In this document: positions 18,640 to 27,741 of the stretch, in pieces
Layout: the number at the start of each line of letters is the position of its first letter
How positions within the stretch are numbered: the first letter of the stretch is position 1
Made by a program: the position numbers and the translations under genes
Notes under the pieces: model-generated
What the model was told of the DNA's origin: nothing
Database searches by the model: none
Seen by the model: the letters and a program-made list of their open reading frames with translations, nothing else
Assembly (NCBI GenBank): GCA_939800445.1
Contig: CALNGU010000002.1
Location: forward strand, 1-64,000
From: an uncultured Bacteroidaceae bacterium
GTDB taxonomy: Bacteria > Bacteroidota > Bacteroidia > Bacteroidales > Bacteroidaceae
Direction of reading: 5' to 3'
DNA length: 64,000 nt

Positions 18640-21093
18640 TCACAGCCCTACCTTGAGCGACACGGCCAAGCCGCGCGGGATACACTCGGACATGGCGAAA
18701 CGCCCGTGCCCGACGCTGTAGTCGGGGTTGAAGCAATACTCCGTCAGCTCAGTCCCGAAGTCGTAGATGTTGTAGCACAGCACCTCGACCTCGACAGGCC
18801 TTTTCCTGATGCTGCCCTTGTAGCTGGCGCGGAGGTCGAAGTTGAAAAACATATCCTCGCGGCTGCCGAAGTCACCATCGAGGGGATTGATGCCCTTGGT
18901 GCGGCGGTTCCACACGGCCACTTGCGTGCTGCCGTCGGCATTGCGCTCGGTGACATAGTTGAAGCCCGAGAACGGCTGCCCGTCCTTGAACTTGCCGGTA
19001 AGCGCGAAGCTGAAGTGCTCGTCGATGTTCCACCCCAGATGGAGGCGGGCGATGTAGGCGCGGTCCTGGTCATAACGGCCTATGCCCTTGACCAACGCGT
19101 TGGGGTTGGCGGTCGTCTCGGTCAGGGCGGCGATGTCGTTGACGATGGGGCCGTTGCCCAGACCGGCGAAGCCCGCCATCAGGTAGGACTGCCACGAGAG
19201 CATGGCGAAGAATCGTGGGCCAACGTACTCGTACTTTATGACCGACGAGAAGTAGTAAGGGGTGTTTGATATGAAATCCGTCCACCCGTCCTTGTGCATA
19301 TAGCTCTTGGGCAGGTAGCCGACAACGTAGTCCACCGGCTTGCCGCCGTCAAACATGAAGACCTGCGTGCCGTCGTCGGCCGTGACATAATGCCCGTAGT
19401 CGCCAGCATCGCCGCCGAATGAGGTCATCCACGTGTTAAAGTATTTCCTGTATGAATTGAGGAAACTGATGGTGTGGCGGCCGAAACGGAAATGTATGGG
19501 TATGTCCAGCACGAAGTAGGCCGGCTGGTGGAGCAGCTCGACCTTGCTCCTCGATGCCCCGCCGGTTGAGAGGAAATAGCCGCCGCGCTCGCCGTCGTCG
19601 AGACGCTGGTTGCCATTGCCGTCCATCCAGTAGTGGACATCACCGTTCATGTAACGCTTGGAGAAGTAACGGATGTCGTCGTAATTGAAGGCGACGCGGT
19701 TCCTGCTCAGATTCACCTCCATCTCAAACCACTTGCACGGCGCAATCCTGAAGCCCGCCATGACCTGCCAGTTGGGGCGGAACATCGACCTGTCCTTGAC
19801 CAGCATCGCGTCAATCGTCACGTCGATGTTGGCCTTGAAGTCCAGCCACCGGGTAAGGCGGCGGTGGAAGCGCAGGCTCGCCGTGTTCTCCAACAAGCCG
19901 CTGGCAAACGCCTCGCTCGACCAGTCATAGACATACAGGGGAGTGAACGGCTCGCCCACCTGCCGCAGGTAGACGGCGTTGGAGAAACTGTTCTGCCTGG
20001 GTGCGAAGTGCATGACCGAGTTGTAGCCGTCAAACGTGAACGACAACCAGCTGTTTATCCTATGCTCAAGGTTCAAGGCATAGGACAGCTCAGAAGTCAC
20101 CCCGTCGGGCTGCCACGGTTCAAACCCTTCCCCGTCCTGGTCAATCAGGTTGCGGGAGAAGCCCAGGTCGTCATGCCGCACCGTGTTGAACGCCAACGTC
20201 AGACCCGACGTGTAACGGGTATGGCTGCGCCGCCTGGTGCCGTAGAGCGACAGGCTGTAGGTGTTCTGCTGCGCCGTCTCCTCCCGCCCGTAGTAGAACT
20301 CCGAGCCCATGTTGCTGCGCCCCGACACTCCTATTATATAATTCATCGTGTCGAAGAGGCGCACGGGCTTCACCGGGAGCTGCCCGTCAAGGCTCAGTTC
20401 GAAGAAGTCCTCGGGGTAGTAGTCATCTATGCCCGTCTCGTCGAAGTCCACCAGCTTCCTCACGCCATAGTCGAAGTAGAGGTGCTGCCTGTAGCCCGTC
20501 TCCCCCCGGCGCAAGGTGTAGTTGAGGTCTACGCTGCCCAGCCCCTGCATCTTGTTGCGGTGCTCCATGGGCTTGTATGCCCTCTCCTGCGCCGTGAGAT
20601 GCAGCAGGTTGATGAATTGCTTCGTGCCGCGCGATATTCCCCCGAGCCCTCCGAAGTTGTAGGTGGCAGTGATGGCATCAGGCACTGCCGCGTCCTTGGT
20701 CAGCCACAACTGCGACGTGTGATAGTCTATGTCAAGGCTGTGCGTGAGCATATCGGCATGATAGGTCGTACTGCCCGGCATGAACCGGCTGTCGATGCGG
20801 AATCCGTCAAGGTAGAAACGATTCCATCGGTAGGAATTGCCCGCCACCGAGAACGTGAGCCTGTCGGGCGCGGCAAAGCCCCCTGTCGTCTCGGTCTGGT
20901 AGGTGGTGTAGTCGTCAAGGTTGTCCAAGTAGTTGGTCAAATCACCTGACTTGTAGTATGTCCTGAACAATTGGCTGCTGCGGTGCTGCATCCCGTAGTC
21001 CGGCAACGTGTCCAACGGCTCTGCATCCACTGCGGCACTTGCTACAATGGACGATGACAGCAACGCCAAGGTCAATAGATGTGTCTTCATCAA
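18640..21093 (-). CDS. Outer-membrane TonB-dependent-receptor-like barrel protein
   Basis: An 817-residue outer-membrane protein. A signal peptide (about residues 1-20) is followed by a plug-like region (about 60-180, with RFYLDGFRIDS resembling the plug LDGVPI segment) and a long C-terminal region of alternating aromatic strands typical of a 22-strand barrel. No carboxypeptidase-like domain, clear TonB box or SusD partner is visible, so it is not a typical SusC. It starts 1 bp after the upstream barrel gene and is the last gene of a lipoprotein-barrel-receptor operon. Substrate is unknown. Confidence 0.75.
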   Translation of the reverse strand: MMKTHLLTLALLSSSIVASAAVDAEPLDTLPDYGMQHRSSQLFRTYYKSGDLTNYLDNLDDYTTYQTETTGGFAAPDRLTFSVAGNSYRWNRFYLDGFRIDSRFMPGSTTYHADMLTHSLDIDYHTSQLWLTKDAAVPDAITATYNFGGLGGISRGTKQFINLLHLTAQERAYKPMEHRNKMQGLGSVDLNYTLRRGETGYRQHLYFDYGVRKLVDFDETGIDDYYPEDFFELSLDGQLPVKPVRLFDTMNYIIGVSGRSNMGSEFYYGREETAQQNTYSLSLYGTRRRSHTRYTSGLTLAFNTVRHDDLGFSRNLIDQDGEGFEPWQPDGVTSELSYALNLEHRINSWLSFTFDGYNSVMHFAPRQNSFSNAVYLRQVGEPFTPLYVYDWSSEAFASGLLENTASLRFHRRLTRWLDFKANIDVTIDAMLVKDRSMFRPNWQVMAGFRIAPCKWFEMEVNLSRNRVAFNYDDIRYFSKRYMNGDVHYWMDGNGNQRLDDGERGGYFLSTGGASRSKVELLHQPAYFVLDIPIHFRFGRHTISFLNSYRKYFNTWMTSFGGDAGDYGHYVTADDGTQVFMFDGGKPVDYVVGYLPKSYMHKDGWTDFISNTPYYFSSVIKYEYVGPRFFAMLSWQSYLMAGFAGLGNGPIVNDIAALTETTANPNALVKGIGRYDQDRAYIARLHLGWNIDEHFSFALTGKFKDGQPFSGFNYVTERNADGSTQVAVWNRRTKGINPLDGDFGSREDMFFNFDLRASYKGSIRKRPVEVEVLCYNIYDFGTELTEYCFNPDYSVGHGRFAMSECIPRGLAVSLKVGL

Positions 21094-21094
21094 A

Positions 21095-22336
21095 TCAATG
21101 TTTCTTGTTGAAATCCTTTAGGAGAAACGACGGGGACAGCCTGAAATAGACCGCTGCGGCCAAGCTCGTCGCCATCGACTGCGAGCCCCGCACGCCGTCA
21201 GCCCCCGTCTCGTCACATTTGTGGAGGAAAAAAGCCTTGAGGTTCGCCCCCCATGAGTAGCATTTGCCAAAGGACTGGGCATACTCAAGGTTGAACGTCG
21301 TCACCTGCGGGTCGGTGAACCTCACCCCGGTGTAAGGCACGTCGATGCAGCCGAAGTGCGGATTGCCGAGCAGTGTGATGAAGTTGTGAGCCGCCCAATG
21401 CCCCACCCCGACGTTGAAACGCCAGATGTCCATCTCGGCAAGCCCGTAGACTCCCACTCCGCGCTTGAACGGGAAGAGTTCGCCCTTCCCCTCATTCGAC
21501 GCGAAAGCATTGACGCTCACGCTGACTTGCTTCACCAGTCTTGAGCGGAGGTTTATGTCCAACTGGCAACCGGCCGAGGCATTCATCCACGTTTGCACTC
21601 GGTTGGTGGCGATTGTGTCTATCTCTCCTCCACGATGCTGCACGACCACATTCAACGGGAAGAAGACATGGACACGCGAAGCATCGTCATTGACCTTCAC
21701 TTTGGCTGCCGCCCCGACAGTGAACGCCTCCTGGTGGTTGTCGTTGCGGAAGATGAAACTCTCCCAATTGACCCATGCGTCAAGGTCGAAATGGGATGTT
21801 CCGACCAACAGCTGTATGCCTGCCTCTGGACGCGATGCGAGCACGTTCTCCTCGTCATAGAGTGGTTCTGGCAGGCCGTGCGCCACTCCGCCATAAATAT
21901 TACCCATGACCAGATCGACTGCTGGCGACAGTTTGGCATGAACCCTCAGGAACGGGGTCATGTTGACCCGCTTGCTCTCGCCGGTGGGCAGATGCCTTAT
22001 CGGGTCGCGGAAATATAGTTCCTGGTAGGCAGTCGCCCCCCAATAGGTCGTCATGTTGAATCCCGCCTCGATTTTGAGGTTCGCAAGCGGTTGGTAGGTC
22101 AAGGTCGGACGCAAGAGAAACCCCGGGAGAGTGTAGCCATCGGTGCGTCCTCCCACGTATTCATTGTCACGCAGGAAGTCGATGTTCTCTATGTCGAGAC
22201 GCAACTCCCCTTGCCCGTCAGCGGCAACGGTGCGGTCTTCGTCAAAAATCAGCTGTTTCATCTGCGCCATGGCATCGCCACCTTGCACCAGTGGCAACAG
22301 CAGCATGGCGGCACAGGCAAGAATCTTTTTCATCAT
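21095..22336 (-). CDS. Outer-membrane barrel-like protein of unknown function
   Basis: A 413-residue exported protein I cannot assign to a named family. A signal peptide (about residues 1-25, ending GDAMAQ) is followed by many amphipathic strands with aromatic residues and no recognisable enzymatic motif, consistent with an outer-membrane barrel of about 12-16 strands. It sits 8 bp downstream of the Ig-domain lipoprotein gene and 1 bp upstream of the TonB-receptor-like gene, so the three proteins probably act together at the outer membrane. Confidence 0.75.
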   Translation of the reverse strand: MMKKILACAAMLLLPLVQGGDAMAQMKQLIFDEDRTVAADGQGELRLDIENIDFLRDNEYVGGRTDGYTLPGFLLRPTLTYQPLANLKIEAGFNMTTYWGATAYQELYFRDPIRHLPTGESKRVNMTPFLRVHAKLSPAVDLVMGNIYGGVAHGLPEPLYDEENVLASRPEAGIQLLVGTSHFDLDAWVNWESFIFRNDNHQEAFTVGAAAKVKVNDDASRVHVFFPLNVVVQHRGGEIDTIATNRVQTWMNASAGCQLDINLRSRLVKQVSVSVNAFASNEGKGELFPFKRGVGVYGLAEMDIWRFNVGVGHWAAHNFITLLGNPHFGCIDVPYTGVRFTDPQVTTFNLEYAQSFGKCYSWGANLKAFFLHKCDETGADGVRGSQSMATSLAAAVYFRLSPSFLLKDFNKKH

Positions 22337-22344
22337 TACTTCGT

Positions 22345-24204
22345 TTAAGCACCGGGGTATGTGCGGGTGCGGTTCTTCTTTTTCCTTACCTCTGGTTTCT
22401 GTTTGGTTATCTCAAGCGGCTTTTGCTTATCAAGCGGGCGGGAATACAAATCCCAGTCTTGCTCGATTGTCCACATAGCCTTGAGATCTATGACCGCGTT
22501 GTAATAAAAGACTTCCTCACCATGCCGTTTCTTCGAGTAGTCGCCAGTGTCCCACTCACCGTTGCCGTTGAGGTCGATGCACAGCCGTGCATAATATTTC
22601 CCGGCGGGCAGATAGTTGAACACTGCTTCACCGTCCTCCACAGTCACCCTCCTGATGGGAGCGTCATTCTTATTCAGCAGCTCAGTATAGGCGGGTCGCC
22701 CGTCAAGTCCCTTGACCTTGAAGACAATCATGCCGTATTCTTTTATTGCCCTTATCTTGAATGACTTGTCTATACGGTCATTGACAAGGCCGTATACGCT
22801 CCTTATCGTTCCCGAGTCCACCATGAGTTTGTAGTCGGCACTCTCCTCCCAATTGGCCACCCAGCGGTAAGTACGCACGTTCATCGTGTCATGCACGAAA
22901 TTGAATGGTATTTCCTCATAGACCGAGTCAACCTTCATCAAGATGTGCATCGCCGACCTTTGGAACGTATCCAACGGTTGCTCGAAGATGACTGTTATGT
23001 CCTTGTAGCCGTCAAAGGTAGATGTCAACGACTCAAGGTTGACACCGAGTGGCGGGATGACCGTGTCCTGTTCCTCTTTGTCACGGCGGCGGCGTTTGGG
23101 TTCAAAGAGTTTTTTGGTGACGGCATTCACCGTGTCGGTCTGCCGCACCGAGCGCAAAAGGCTGTCGGTCGTCATGTAGGAGACGGCCAGCTTTAGCGTA
23201 TCGACGTTGTAGATGAGTGAATCACGTATCCAATAGTCTATGGTGTCATTCTTCATGCTCGGCTCAATGATGAAAGCATCGGTGGCATCGAAGTTCAATC
23301 CTCTGACCTCGGGCAGCGAATCGGCCTTTGTGTTGAAAAACAAGGTGAATTTCCGTTTGTCCGAGCGGTCATTCTTCATCAGTTTTTGAACCTTGTAATC
23401 TTCCTGGAACGTGGCAAGCACAATGTTGTCAGGGACATAGTGGGTGTAATCTACCTTGATTATCGTGTCGATCGTCACCGTGTCAACCCACGTGGTGTCA
23501 AAACGCACATCGGGGAAACACGAGGGGACGATGAGCGAATCAAGAAACGCTATCTCCTCGCTCTTCTGGCTGAAGACATAGTTTTGGTCATTGTCATTGA
23601 GGGCATATATCCTGTATGTCCCGGGTTTCACGCCCTTTATGCGGAAATGTCCACGGCTGTCGGTGCGTCCGATACGTTCCATTTTCTTGGTCGTGAACGC
23701 CGTGTCGGACAAATCGCTATGAAGCCCTACAAGGAATCCTTTGACAGGCTCAAGGTTTTGTGCGTTGACGACAGTGCCCGAGACCTCCATCGTGTCGATG
23801 ACATCCCCGGTCGAAAACGTAAAGACGAAGTTTTCCAAAGGGTTTCCCTCGTTGTTATCGACAATGGCATCACTGAAATCTATCGTGTAGGTCGTGCTGT
23901 CGATCAACGTGTCCTGGAAGTTTATGTCGATGTGCTTGCCTATCGCCTCGATTTCCGGCTGGCGTTGCTGCGGCGGGGAGACGACTATCTTCTCACTGGC
24001 ATTCTCGATTTTGATGTATTCGTCAAAATCTATCGTGACTTTCTTGCGGCTGACACCCGTCGCCCCCTGCATGGGATTGCTCTTGAGCATGACCGGAGGC
24101 TGCTCGTCAAAAGGGCCTCCATCGGGACGGCCTATGTTGGCACACGCCACAGCAAGCATGGCTACGGCGGCGAGACACGACAGTCTGGTTATCTGCTTCT
24201 TCAT
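22345..24204 (-). CDS. Ig-like (Big_5) domain lipoprotein
   Basis: A 619-residue lipoprotein. The lipobox LAVACAN puts the lipidated cysteine at about residue 21. An Ig-like Big_5 domain follows (about residues 35-140; PPVMLKSNPMQGATGVSRK through FTFSTGDVID), then a carboxypeptidase-regulatory-like fold (about 140-230; GHFRIKGVKPGTYRIYALND) and a long C-terminal region with a second such module (ending PAGKYYARLCIDLNGNGEWD). This architecture is conserved in Bacteroidetes and its function is not known. It heads the three-gene operon with two outer-membrane barrels; a -7-like TATTTTTG lies at 24237-24244. Confidence 0.87.
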   Translation of the reverse strand: MKKQITRLSCLAAVAMLAVACANIGRPDGGPFDEQPPVMLKSNPMQGATGVSRKKVTIDFDEYIKIENASEKIVVSPPQQRQPEIEAIGKHIDINFQDTLIDSTTYTIDFSDAIVDNNEGNPLENFVFTFSTGDVIDTMEVSGTVVNAQNLEPVKGFLVGLHSDLSDTAFTTKKMERIGRTDSRGHFRIKGVKPGTYRIYALNDNDQNYVFSQKSEEIAFLDSLIVPSCFPDVRFDTTWVDTVTIDTIIKVDYTHYVPDNIVLATFQEDYKVQKLMKNDRSDKRKFTLFFNTKADSLPEVRGLNFDATDAFIIEPSMKNDTIDYWIRDSLIYNVDTLKLAVSYMTTDSLLRSVRQTDTVNAVTKKLFEPKRRRRDKEEQDTVIPPLGVNLESLTSTFDGYKDITVIFEQPLDTFQRSAMHILMKVDSVYEEIPFNFVHDTMNVRTYRWVANWEESADYKLMVDSGTIRSVYGLVNDRIDKSFKIRAIKEYGMIVFKVKGLDGRPAYTELLNKNDAPIRRVTVEDGEAVFNYLPAGKYYARLCIDLNGNGEWDTGDYSKKRHGEEVFYYNAVIDLKAMWTIEQDWDLYSRPLDKQKPLEITKQKPEVRKKKNRTRTYPGA

Positions 24205-24269
24205 TTATATTGATAGTGATGCGTTGATGAGCTGTGCAAAAATAAGACAAAACCGACTACCACCCGCCC

Positions 24270-25358
24270 TCACTCGAAATGAAAGTCGATGACGGCCATC
24301 TCGCTGTCAGACCCTATGCGGTAGGGAGGTCCCCACAACCCAAGACCCGATGAGACATAGACGTGCGTGCCACCCTCCTTGGTGTAGCCGTAGGCGTGCT
24401 TGTAAAGCGCGGAGACCAGATGGTTCATCGGCCACACCTGCCCCTTGTGCGTATGACCGCAAAGCACGAAGTCAGCCCCGCACGACACTGCCGCCCCAAT
24501 CTCGCTGTCATTGGGCTGGTGGTCAAGCACGAATACGGGCTTGCCGCCGTCAACTCCCCGCATCAACTCGGCGAGCGGCTTGCGCCCACGGTTGTAGTTG
24601 TCATCGCGCCCGACGACCTGGATGCCGCAAGGCAACGTGGCCACGCTGTCGCGCAACAGGACTATCGGGGTCATGCCCACGAAGCGCACGCTCTCGCCTA
24701 TGCCGCTGATGTACTCATGGTTGCCCGGCACCATGTAAATGCCTTGTGGCGCACGGATGTCACGCAGCGGCTCATACATCTTTTCTTCAAACAACGGAGC
24801 GACAGCCATGTCTATCAAGTCGCCGGCAATCAACACCACGTCGGGTTGCTCGGCGTTTATCATCCCGACAAAGCGTTCCAACCGCTCTCGGGTCACGCCA
24901 TAGCCGAGATGTACATCGCTCACCGCCACCACGCGCAACGACCTGGCGACGGCAGGCTTGCAGACATCGAGCGTCATCCGCCGCACGTCGGGCGTGGCGA
25001 AGTTGGCAAATCCCCACGCCATCACCAAGAGCGAAAGCCCGGCAGACCAGACAAACTGCCCCTTGACCTGCAAGCCGCACAGCCCTACCACCATGAACAA
25101 AAGCAGGAACAGCACGGTGTAAAGCGTGAAGACCAGCCACGATGTCGAGAACCAATAGAAAGCATGACCGACACGCGGCGGCAACACACGGTTGCCAGAT
25201 GCATACATATAGGCGACGAATGACAATGCCGCCACCCAATAGACCACCCCCACCGCGACTTTCGCCCAAAGCGGGGCGGCCGAAATGGCGGAGTTGCACT
25301 TCCAATAAACAAAGACATTGGCCAGGACATAGACCACGGCCATCACAGCAAATATCAT
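24270..25358 (-). CDS. Membrane-bound metallophosphoesterase
   Basis: A 362-residue calcineurin-type phosphoesterase. The N-terminal third carries four membrane helices (about residues 3-20, 30-52, 65-90, 100-118). The catalytic domain starts near residue 140 with SDVHLGYG, then AGDLIDM, VPGNHEYISG, and GHTHKGQVWP, giving all metal-binding motifs. Relatives (YkuE type) act on lipid-linked or nucleotide substrates; the substrate here is unknown. It has its own excellent promoter (25415-25445). Confidence 0.9.
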   Translation of the reverse strand: MIFAVMAVVYVLANVFVYWKCNSAISAAPLWAKVAVGVVYWVAALSFVAYMYASGNRVLPPRVGHAFYWFSTSWLVFTLYTVLFLLLFMVVGLCGLQVKGQFVWSAGLSLLVMAWGFANFATPDVRRMTLDVCKPAVARSLRVVAVSDVHLGYGVTRERLERFVGMINAEQPDVVLIAGDLIDMAVAPLFEEKMYEPLRDIRAPQGIYMVPGNHEYISGIGESVRFVGMTPIVLLRDSVATLPCGIQVVGRDDNYNRGRKPLAELMRGVDGGKPVFVLDHQPNDSEIGAAVSCGADFVLCGHTHKGQVWPMNHLVSALYKHAYGYTKEGGTHVYVSSGLGLWGPPYRIGSDSEMAVIDFHFE

Positions 25359-25414
25359 ATCTTTAAATCAATATTGCACAAGACCCGCCCGACGTGCGGT
25401 GACGGCAGGCGGTG

Positions 25415-25445
25415 CAAAGTTAAAATGTTGGGCGCACATAGCAAA
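25415..25445 (-). promoter_or_regulatory. Bacteroidetes promoter for the phosphoesterase
   Basis: Minus strand: -33 TTTG (25442-25445), 19-bp spacer, -7 TAACTTTG (25415-25422). Both boxes are perfect matches to the consensus. The predicted leader is about 50 nt. Confidence 0.85.
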
Positions 25446-25497
25446 CAAGCCGCCGTCAACGCAGGGAAAGGCGGCAGCACGCCGCGAAAAGTCTGTT

Positions 25498-25571
25498 TTC
25501 AACCTAAATCTATATAAACTAAGCCTAAAAATATATAGATTTAAGTTGAAATTATATATTTTCAATCTAAA
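25498..25571. repeat. TTYAA-N-YTRAA array, four cores at exact 21-bp period
   Basis: Eleven-bp dyad cores TTCAACCTAAA, CTAAGCCTAAA, TTTAAGTTGAA and TTCAATCTAAA are centred at 25503, 25524, 25545 and 25566, exactly 21 bp apart. AT-rich spacers contain TATATA. Flanking AAGTCT (near 25490) and AGACTT (near 25576) make the whole block an imperfect inverted repeat. Confidence 0.8.
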
Positions 25572-25824
25572 AATAGACTTTACAAGGCGTGGGCGCGAAT
25601 TATAGTCAGCTTGCGACAGGAAGGGGACGGAATAAATCTATGTTAAATAGCGTAGAAAAACATCCCACAACCCCACATTGCCATATTGACAATGCACGCC
25701 GTCATCGCTAAATTTGTAAGCAAATGGCGCGATGCACCCACCCGCAGGCATTGGCAAGCGCGGCAACAGCCTGCGGCGCACCGATGCCACGTGCGCGACA
25801 AGAAATAAAAAAACGGACAGCAAT

Positions 25825-26529
25825 ATGACTAAAAGACTTTGGGCAACCATGCTGCTGGCAACGACGCTCGGCATGACAGCGGCGACTGGCAACGCTGCCT
25901 GCACGGACAGCAGTGCCGAGGGAGGAAACTCCCCAAGCTGCGGCATGATACGGGCAGACAAAAACGACCCGGTGATGAGGATAGACAAGACGGGGAACTA
26001 TGACCGGTTGGAGATGAGGGCTATCGGCGAAGTGTTCTACACGCAGTCGGCCGTCCCGACATTCAAAGTGTATGGCCCGTCGGAGATTGTCGATGCACTC
26101 GATGTCAATTGCGACAACGGCACGCTCACTATCGATTGCCAGACTGAGCAGGGAAGCGGAAAGGACTTCAAGAACATAAGAATCTACATCTCCTCACCCT
26201 CGCTCGAGTATGTCCGCATCGACGGCATAGCGGAATTCTATGCCGAGGACAGATGGGAGGCTGACAATCCCGTCTTCATGCTGGACGGCATAGGCAAACT
26301 CCGAGTGCATGACCTGCGGTGCAAGACGCTGGACGTGATTGTCGAGGGCATCGGCGACGCGGAAATCAATGTCCACTGCGACACCATCAGGACAAGCAAC
26401 CACGGCATCGGGAAAATCAAGCTCAGGGGCGAGACCCAATCGCTGACAAGATACAAGGCGGGCATCGGCAAAACCTACACCAAAGGGCTGAAGGTCGGTG
26501 ACAACCGCAGCGGCAACGCACACAATTGA
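25825..26529 (+). CDS. Secreted GIN-domain (DUF2807) protein
   Basis: A 234-residue exported protein. A signal peptide (about residues 1-25, ending TGNAA) is followed by the DUF2807 head-GIN domain (about 50-230), a right-handed beta-helix built from short repeats such as VRIDGIAEFYAED, MLDGIGKLRVHDL and VIVEGIGDAEIN. These proteins are predicted cell-surface or periplasmic and some are called putative autotransporter adhesins, though no function has been shown. The ATG at 25825 is chosen for the signal peptide. It is convergent with the Omp28-like gene across a strong hairpin. Confidence 0.88.
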   Translation: MTKRLWATMLLATTLGMTAATGNAACTDSSAEGGNSPSCGMIRADKNDPVMRIDKTGNYDRLEMRAIGEVFYTQSAVPTFKVYGPSEIVDALDVNCDNGTLTIDCQTEQGSGKDFKNIRIYISSPSLEYVRIDGIAEFYAEDRWEADNPVFMLDGIGKLRVHDLRCKTLDVIVEGIGDAEINVHCDTIRTSNHGIGKIKLRGETQSLTRYKAGIGKTYTKGLKVGDNRSGNAHN

Positions 26530-26545
26530 GCATAGGAGCAAAAGC

Positions 26546-26580
26546 AGAGGGGCAAGTTCCACGGTGGAACTTGCCCCTCT
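26546..26580. terminator. Bidirectional terminator hairpin
   Basis: A perfect 17-bp stem from 26546-26562 and 26564-26580 (AGAGGGGCAAGTTCCAC and its complement) lies between convergent genes, 16 bp after one stop and 29 bp before the other. T-runs on both sides are short. Confidence 0.85.
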
Positions 26581-26609
26581 GTCTCATATCCGGCCTGCCG
26601 GCATCACAG

Positions 26610-27740
26610 TCAATCGACCATGACCTTGACCATGCGGCTCGCACCATCGGAAATGACGCGCACGAGGTATATCCCCCGTTGCAAGTTGTCACCATCGACC
26701 ATCTGCCCGGCAAGGTTGTAGACCTCGAATGCATCACAACCGCCATCGACGACGATGCGGCCATCGACGGCATAGGCACTGACCGTTCCATCTTCGGCGG
26801 CCGGTGCGACGATTGCCGAGGTCGAGTTGTTGCCCAGTTTGCATTTGACGGCATTGAGGACACCTATGTTCTCGCGGCCGTTTTTGCCTGGAGGCGTGGT
26901 CTCGTCGCGGTTATAAACGATGGCGGCAACGTGCAGTTGCGAATCATCCACCGGGACTTGCGCCCCGATTATCACACCATAGGCATCATAAGGTTCAACC
27001 GTCTCGGGGACATGGCACTCATACGTCATCTCCCACTTGCCATCATTGTCAAACACAATGCCGTCGCCAAGGTAGTCGGCGGAGAGTGACATCCTCACAG
27101 GATTGTGATGTTGGTAGAGTGTGTCAAACTGCATCGCGCCAAAACTCTGGAACCCGACAAAGATGTCCTGCGTCAGCCACACGCTGACGGCAGGCGACGG
27201 CGCATCCAGCCCCGCACCGCGCTGGCCGTAGACACGGGCTTTCATCATGCGGGTCGCCTCGTCATAGGTGACATCAATGTCCACCGAGATGTCGGCACGC
27301 TCATCCAATTGCGCCTCGATGAATGTCCGTCCCTCGGGGTCATATTGAGCGAAACGAGTGTTATAGGAGCTGAACTCCGTGGCTCTCTGCAACAGTTCCG
27401 GTATCCTTGAATTAACGGCGAGGAGCGAGCGGTTGTACACCAATTTGGGTGCTTCGTAGATTCCGAGGAAACCAGCCAAATCCACGCTTTCCTTCACCGT
27501 CAGCGAATCGTGCTTGTATCCCGCATGATGTGACATCCACACGAGGCGGTCATTGTCCTCCTGCCCCTCGACGATTTCCACAAGGGCTGATGCCGCACCC
27601 GGGCAACCTGAACAGCCTTGCCCGGTGAACAGCTCAAGCACCACGCCCCGCTCGAATGTCTGGGCTTGGGCGATGACCGGGACAGCAAGCAGCATCCCGG
27701 CCATCAATGATTTGAGAAATCTGAATTTGCCCATAGCCAT
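26610..27740 (-). CDS. Omp28-like protein with C-terminal sorting-like domain
   Basis: A 376-residue secreted protein. A signal peptide (ending AQAQ) precedes an Omp28/thioredoxin-like domain with FTGQGCSGCPGA near residue 45, whose CSGC is a potential redox pair, and a beta-rich middle domain. The last ~75 residues (from VSAYAVDGRIVV; FEVYNLAGQMV ... RGIYLVRV) match type A C-terminal signals of the type IX secretion system, so export to the surface is inferred. The ATG at 27740 overlaps the end of the next gene upstream by 3 bp, so the two are co-translated. Function unknown. Confidence 0.85.
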   Translation of the reverse strand: MAMGKFRFLKSLMAGMLLAVPVIAQAQTFERGVVLELFTGQGCSGCPGAASALVEIVEGQEDNDRLVWMSHHAGYKHDSLTVKESVDLAGFLGIYEAPKLVYNRSLLAVNSRIPELLQRATEFSSYNTRFAQYDPEGRTFIEAQLDERADISVDIDVTYDEATRMMKARVYGQRGAGLDAPSPAVSVWLTQDIFVGFQSFGAMQFDTLYQHHNPVRMSLSADYLGDGIVFDNDGKWEMTYECHVPETVEPYDAYGVIIGAQVPVDDSQLHVAAIVYNRDETTPPGKNGRENIGVLNAVKCKLGNNSTSAIVAPAAEDGTVSAYAVDGRIVVDGGCDAFEVYNLAGQMVDGDNLQRGIYLVRVISDGASRMVKVMVD

Positions 27741-27741
27741 G

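Larger units (their letters stand above)
25359..25824. other. 466-bp divergent intergenic region
   Basis: Between the phosphoesterase and the GIN-domain gene. It holds the phosphoesterase promoter (25415-25445) and the four-core AT-rich array (25498-25571). From 25600 to 25820 I see no promoter box or gene I can support. Confidence 0.7.

Noticed and set aside
19633-20949. A 438-residue open frame on the plus strand
   Set aside because: It is the antisense shadow of the TonB-receptor-like gene; the minus-strand frame has a signal peptide, barrel strands and operon context.
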